Shown here in pieces: positions 59,683 to 64,000 of a stretch of DNA of 64,000 nt. Made by a program: the position numbers and the translations under genes. The notes beneath the pieces were generated by a model, which saw nothing but the letters and a program-made list of their open reading frames with translations, was not told the origin of the DNA and did no database searches. Source of the stretch: Mycobacterium colombiense (lineage in GTDB: Bacteria > Actinomycetota > Actinomycetes > Mycobacteriales > Mycobacteriaceae); assembly GCF_001672755.1 (NCBI RefSeq), contig NZ_LZKI01000074.1:62001-126000 (forward strand). The letters run 5' to 3'. Every line of letters starts with the position of its first letter. Positions within the stretch are counted from its first letter, which is position 1.

Positions 59683-62600
59683 GTGGCCGAACCGTCTGCA
59701 GCGCAGTTGCGCAACCAGCTCGACGGTTTAACCTTGCGCGACGCCGCCCGCCTCGGCCGGCGCCTGAAGAACCTCCGCGGCGCGTCGCCCGAGAGGCTGC
59801 GCCAGTTCGCCGAGCAGGTCACCGCGGCGCGCACGGTCGTCGCCGCCCGTCAAGCCGCCGTCCCCACCATCACCTACCCCGACCTGCCGGTCAGCGACCG
59901 GCGGCAGGAAATCGCCGCAGCCATCCGGACGCATCAGGTGGTGGTGATCGCGGGGGAGACCGGGTCGGGGAAGACCACACAGCTGCCCAAGATCTGTCTC
60001 GAGGCCGGCCGCGGCATCCGTGGAACCATCGGCCACACCCAGCCCCGCCGGCTGGCCGCCCGCACCGTCGCCCAGCGCATCGCCGACGAGCTGGGCAGCC
60101 CGCTCGGCGACACGGTCGGCTATACCGTGCGCTTCACCGACCAGGTCAGCGATCGCACGCTGATCAAGCTGATGACCGACGGCATTCTGCTCGCCGAGAT
60201 CCAGCGCGACCGCCGCCTGCTGCGCTACGACACGCTGATCCTCGACGAGGCGCACGAGCGCAGCCTCAACATCGACTTCCTGCTCGGTTACCTGCGTGAG
60301 TTGCTGCCGCGCCGACCCGATCTGAAGGTGATCATCACCTCGGCGACGATCGAGCCGCAGCGCTTCGCGGCGCACTTCGCGAACGCGCCGATCATCGAAG
60401 TGTCCGGCCGGACGTATCCGGTCGAGGTGCGCTACCGCCCGCTGGAGGTTGCCGTGCCTTCGGCCTCCGATGACGACCCGGACGACCCGGATCACGAGAT
60501 CGTGCGTACCGAGACCCGCGACGAGGTCGAGGCGATCGTCGACGCGATCGGTGAACTCGAGGCCGAGCCGCCGGGGGACATCCTGGTCTTTCTCTCCGGA
60601 GAGCGCGAAATCCGTGATACCGCAGAGGCGTTGGGTGGACTCAAACACACCGAGGTGCTCCCGCTGTACGCGCGGCTACCCACCGCCGAGCAGCAGAAGG
60701 TGTTCGCACCCCATACCGGGCGCCGCGTCGTGCTGGCGACCAACGTCGCCGAAACCTCGTTGACCGTGCCGGGCATCCGCTACGTCATCGACCCGGGCAA
60801 TGCCCGGATTTCGCGGTACAGCCGGCGATTGAAGGTGCAGCGGCTGCCGATCGAGCCGATCTCGCAGGCGTCGGCCGCGCAGCGGGCCGGCCGATGCGGC
60901 CGGGTCGCGCCCGGCATCTGCACCCGGCTCTACTCCGAGCAGGACTTCGCGGCGCGGCCGCGCTTCACCGAACCCGAGATACTGCGGACCAACCTCGCCG
61001 CCGTGCTGCTGCAGATGGCGGCCCTGCAGCTCGGCGACATCGAGGACTTCCCCTTCCTCGATCCACCGGACCGACGCAACGTCCGCGACGGCGTGCAACT
61101 GCTGGCCGAACTCGGCGCGTTCGACCAGCACGGCGCCATCACCGATCTCGGCCGCCGCCTCGCGCGACTGCCAGTCGATCCGAGGCTGGGCCGGATGATT
61201 CTGCAGGCACAGACCGAGGGGTGCGTCCGCGAGATGCTGGTGCTGGCCGCGGCGCTGACGATCCCGGACCCGCGGGAGCGCCCGAGCGACCGCGAGGAGG
61301 CGGCGCGGGCAAAGCACGCCCGTTTCGCCGACGAGCACTCCGACTTCATCTCCTACCTAAACCTGTGGCGCTATCTACGCGAGCAGCGGAAGTCATTATC
61401 CGGCAATGCGTTTCGCCGGATGTGCCGCTCGGACTTCCTGCATTATCTGCGCATCCGAGAGTGGCAGGATCTGGTCGGTCAGCTGCGCAGCATCGCCCGC
61501 GACCTGGGCATCGTCGAAGACGCCGGATCCGAGGAGCCGGCCGACCCGGCGCGGGTGCACGCGGCGCTGCTGGCGGGGCTGTTGTCGCATGTGGGCATGC
61601 GCCGCGAGGACACCCGCGAATACCTGGGTGCGCGCAACTCGCATTTCGTGCTGGCGCCCGGCTCGGCACTCACCAAACGGCCGCCGCGCTGGGTCGTCGT
61701 GGCGGAGCTGGTCGAGACCAGCCGCCTGTATGGGCGCACCGCCGCCCGCATCCAGCCCGAGGTCGTGGAGCGGGTCGCCGGCGAGCTGGTGCAGCGGACC
61801 TATAGCGAACCGCACTGGGATGCCAAACGCGGCGAGGTGATGGCCTACGAGCGCGTGACGTTGTACGGGCTGCCGCTGGCCGCGCGCCGGCGCGTCGGAT
61901 ACGCGCGCATCGAGCCGGTGGTAGCGCGCGAGTTGTTCATCCGCCACGCGCTGGTCGAGGGTCAGTGGCAAACCCGCCATCACTTCTTCGCGGACAACGC
62001 GCGGCTTCGGGCCGAGCTCGAGGAGCTGGAGGAGCGGGCCCGCCGCCGCGATCTGCTGGTCGGCGACGACGACGTATATGCGCTCTACGACGCCCGCATC
62101 CCCACCGACGTCGTCTCCGCGCGGCACTTCGACGCGTGGTGGAAGAAGCAGCGGCACAAGACACCGGACCTGCTGACGTTCACCCGCACCGACCTGCTGC
62201 GCACCGACGAGGCCGCCGACGCGGATCGGCCGCACACCTGGCGCACCGGCGACGTCGCGTTGCCGTTGACCTACCGGTTCGAGCCCGGCGCCGCTGACGA
62301 CGGCGTCACCGTGCACGTGCCGATGGACGTGCTGGCGCGCCTGGGTGGCGACGAGTTCGCCTGGCAGGTGCCGGCGCTGCGCGAGGAACTGGTGACCGCG
62401 CTCATCCGCTCGCTGCCGAAAGACTTGCGCCGCAACTTCGTTCCCGCCCCCGACACGGCCCGCGCGGTGCTGGCGGCAATCGATCCGGCCACCGAGCCGC
62501 TGCTGCCGGCGCTGCAACGCGAGTTACGGCGTCGCACCGGGGTTTTGGTACCGATCGAAGCCTTCGACCTGGACAAGCTGCCCTCACACCTGCGGGTGAC

Positions 62601-63591
62601 GTTCGCGGTGGAGTCCGGCGACGGCGCCGAGGTGGCCCGTGGCAAGGATCTACGGGCGCTGCAGGAGCGGCTCACGGCGCCGGCCCGGCAGGCCGTCGCG
62701 CATGCGGTCGCGGGCGAGCTCGAGCGGACGGGGTTGCGCGGCTGGCCCGAGGACCTCGGCGAACTGCCGCGCGTCGTCGAGCGCACGATCGATGGACGCA
62801 CCGTGCGGGGCTTTCCCGCGTTCGCCGACGCGGGCGGCGCCGTCGACATTCGCGTGTTCGCCACGTCGGCCGAGCAGGGCAAGGCGATGGGGCCCGGCAT
62901 CCGGCGGTTAGTGCGACTCGGCGTCCCCTCTCCGGTGAAAGCCATTGCACGGCAGCTTGATCCACGAACGCGACTCGCTCTCGGCACCAATCCGGATGGC
63001 GATCTGCCCGCGCTGCTGGAGGACTGCGCCGACGCCGCGGCCGACGCGCTTGTATCCGCGCCGGTGTGGACGCGCGCGGAGTTCGTCGCGCTGCAACAGC
63101 GGTCGGGAAAGTCCCTGCTGCCCGCCACCGTCGACATCGTGGGCCGTGTCGAGAAGGTGTTGGCCGCCGCCCAGGAGGCGCAACTCTTGATACCGGCGAG
63201 CCCGCCGCCCGCGCACACCGACGCAATCGCCGACCTCCGTGCGCAGCTGGGTCGGCTGTTGCCGCCCGGTTTCGTCACCGCCACCGGGGCCGCGCAGCTC
63301 GCCGACCTCACCCGCTACCTGCTCGGGATTCGTCGCCGCCTCGAGGCGCTGCCTCGCGCCGTCCAGGCCGATCGGGAGCGCATGCAGCGAGTGCACGCCG
63401 TGCAAAAGGCCTTCGACGAGCTGGTGCATGAGCTGCCGCAGCCGGCGAGGGCGGCCGTCGAGGTTCGCGATATCGCCCGGCAGATCGAGGAACTCAGGGT
63501 GAGCCTGTGGGCCCAGCAACTCGGTACGCCCCGCCCGGTCAGCGAGCAGCGGATCTACCGCGCGATCGACGCGGTGCGCGACCGTTGGTGA
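59683..63591 (+). CDS. hrpA: ATP-dependent RNA helicase HrpA
   Basis: This 1302-aa DEAH-box helicase has motif I GETGSGKTT, motif Ia PRRLAARTVAQRI, motif II DEAH in LILDEAHERSLNIDFLL, motif III SAT (ITSATIEPQRF), motif V and VI in NVAETSLTVPG and QRAGRCGRV, followed by the helicase-associated domains and the C-terminal DUF3418 region typical of full-length bacterial HrpA. It acts on structured mRNA or rescues stalled ribosomes. The GTG start is supported by TATCCT (59670-59675) ending 7 nt upstream. No operon partner is evident. Confidence 0.92.
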   Translation: MAEPSAAQLRNQLDGLTLRDAARLGRRLKNLRGASPERLRQFAEQVTAARTVVAARQAAVPTITYPDLPVSDRRQEIAAAIRTHQVVVIAGETGSGKTTQLPKICLEAGRGIRGTIGHTQPRRLAARTVAQRIADELGSPLGDTVGYTVRFTDQVSDRTLIKLMTDGILLAEIQRDRRLLRYDTLILDEAHERSLNIDFLLGYLRELLPRRPDLKVIITSATIEPQRFAAHFANAPIIEVSGRTYPVEVRYRPLEVAVPSASDDDPDDPDHEIVRTETRDEVEAIVDAIGELEAEPPGDILVFLSGEREIRDTAEALGGLKHTEVLPLYARLPTAEQQKVFAPHTGRRVVLATNVAETSLTVPGIRYVIDPGNARISRYSRRLKVQRLPIEPISQASAAQRAGRCGRVAPGICTRLYSEQDFAARPRFTEPEILRTNLAAVLLQMAALQLGDIEDFPFLDPPDRRNVRDGVQLLAELGAFDQHGAITDLGRRLARLPVDPRLGRMILQAQTEGCVREMLVLAAALTIPDPRERPSDREEAARAKHARFADEHSDFISYLNLWRYLREQRKSLSGNAFRRMCRSDFLHYLRIREWQDLVGQLRSIARDLGIVEDAGSEEPADPARVHAALLAGLLSHVGMRREDTREYLGARNSHFVLAPGSALTKRPPRWVVVAELVETSRLYGRTAARIQPEVVERVAGELVQRTYSEPHWDAKRGEVMAYERVTLYGLPLAARRRVGYARIEPVVARELFIRHALVEGQWQTRHHFFADNARLRAELEELEERARRRDLLVGDDDVYALYDARIPTDVVSARHFDAWWKKQRHKTPDLLTFTRTDLLRTDEAADADRPHTWRTGDVALPLTYRFEPGAADDGVTVHVPMDVLARLGGDEFAWQVPALREELVTALIRSLPKDLRRNFVPAPDTARAVLAAIDPATEPLLPALQRELRRRTGVLVPIEAFDLDKLPSHLRVTFAVESGDGAEVARGKDLRALQERLTAPARQAVAHAVAGELERTGLRGWPEDLGELPRVVERTIDGRTVRGFPAFADAGGAVDIRVFATSAEQGKAMGPGIRRLVRLGVPSPVKAIARQLDPRTRLALGTNPDGDLPALLEDCADAAADALVSAPVWTRAEFVALQQRSGKSLLPATVDIVGRVEKVLAAAQEAQLLIPASPPPAHTDAIADLRAQLGRLLPPGFVTATGAAQLADLTRYLLGIRRRLEALPRAVQADRERMQRVHAVQKAFDELVHELPQPARAAVEVRDIARQIEELRVSLWAQQLGTPRPVSEQRIYRAIDAVRDRW

Positions 63592-63626
63592 TTGTTCTCC
63601 CCGCCACTTTCAACCTATAGCGCATA

Positions 63627-63649
63627 CCGGGGCTTGCCGCAAGGCCCGG
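63627..63649 (+). terminator. Hairpin after hrpA
   Basis: CCGGGGCTTG (63627-63636) and CAAGGCCCGG (63640-63649) pair with a 3-nt loop and one mismatch. It lies about 35 nt past the hrpA stop codon and before the FAD monooxygenase gene. Confidence 0.5.
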
Positions 63650-63705
63650 GTGGTGATGCAAAATCGCTGTCCTCGACCGGAATTCAGGCGAATCGGAGTG
63701 GCGAA

Positions 63706-64000
63706 GTGGATGTTTCGGAGGTATCGGAGAACGGCGGCACCGAGCACGCGGTGATCATCGGTGGCGGCGGCCCGACCGGGCTGATGCTGGCGGGCGAGTT
63801 GGCTTTGGCGGGGGTCGACGCCGCGATTGTGGAGCGACGCACCAGCCAGGCGCTGATCGGAGCCCGGGCCGGCGGCCTGCATTCCCGCACCATCGAAGTC
63901 CTCGATCAGCGTGGCATCGCCGATCGGTTCCTGTCCCGGGGCCAGGTGGCGCAGGTGGCCGGGTTCTCTCAGATCCGGCTGGACATCAGTGACTTTCCCA
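63706..64000 (+). CDS. FAD-dependent monooxygenase (N-terminal part, cut by the window end)
   Basis: The visible 98 residues contain the dinucleotide-binding motif HAVIIGGGGPTGLMLAGELA, a helix, the acidic strand end AIVERRTSQ and the conserved HSRTIEVLDQRG, matching aromatic or polyketide hydroxylases of the PheA/PgaE type (FAD_binding_3). GGAG lies about 8 nt before the GTG at 63706. The substrate-binding and C-terminal domains lie outside the window, so the reaction is not decided. Confidence 0.85.
   Translation, partial: MDVSEVSENGGTEHAVIIGGGGPTGLMLAGELALAGVDAAIVERRTSQALIGARAGGLHSRTIEVLDQRGIADRFLSRGQVAQVAGFSQIRLDISDFP

Overview
The window is high-GC actinobacterial DNA from a Mycobacterium, most likely a non-tuberculous, slow-growing species of the M. 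avium complex type; the species cannot be fixed from sequence alone. The evidence is a furA-katG pair, a PPE protein, a fatty-acyl-AMP ligase, a PapA-type acyltransferase, an MmpL transporter, cutinases, an Rv0315-like GH16 enzyme and several apparently leaderless genes (a TANNNT box 6-7 nt before ATG/GTG).

Left part (0-9.7 kb): the tail of a probable luciferase-like monooxygenase, a Gln-rich exported protein, an SRPBCC protein, then a stretch that matches from memory the M. tuberculosis Rv1923-Rv1932 neighbourhood: fadD31-like ligase, beta-lactamase-fold esterase, SDR, DJ-1/PfpI protein, GlxA-like AraC regulator and tpx. A KstR-like operator lies between the SDR and a SnoaL-fold gene. A nitronate monooxygenase gene beside tpx is reduced to its two ends.

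Core (9.8-22.8 kb): an acyl-CoA-dehydrogenase-fold flavoenzyme, then a PapA-like acyltransferase, five tandem paralogous acyltransferase-like genes (about 453-462 aa) and an MmpL exporter, all on the plus strand. Four copies of a roughly 95-bp element precede the four apparent transcription units (papA-AT1, AT2, AT3-AT4-AT5, mmpL), including the two genes that are not paralogues of the array. I read this as an uncharacterised acylated-lipid assembly and export locus with its own regulatory signal, and it is the best candidate here for an undescribed system.

Middle (22.8-38.6 kb): a CitA/CitB-type two-component system with no transporter next to it, an epimerase-like protein, an alpha/beta hydrolase, an AraC-VOC pair, an aldehyde dehydrogenase, exported proteins, methyltransferases, GH16, an AT-richer island with a small ORF, a CMD protein, a cutinase, and a compact cluster of GT4 glycosyltransferase, methyltransferase, alpha/alpha-barrel protein and a second methyltransferase.

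Right part (38.9-64 kb): a Tat-exported DUF1906 protein, katG and furA with a strong hairpin after katG, an L,D-transpeptidase, a FAD/Rieske oxidoreductase, a GT1 glycosyltransferase, a PPE protein with a C-terminal SHOCT-like helix pair, a C39-like lipoprotein, a MOSC protein, redox enzymes, a CsbD-like/coiled-coil pair, a second cutinase, a crotonase, a YihY protein, the helicase hrpA and the start of a FAD monooxygenase. No tRNA, rRNA, CRISPR array or insertion sequence was recognised.
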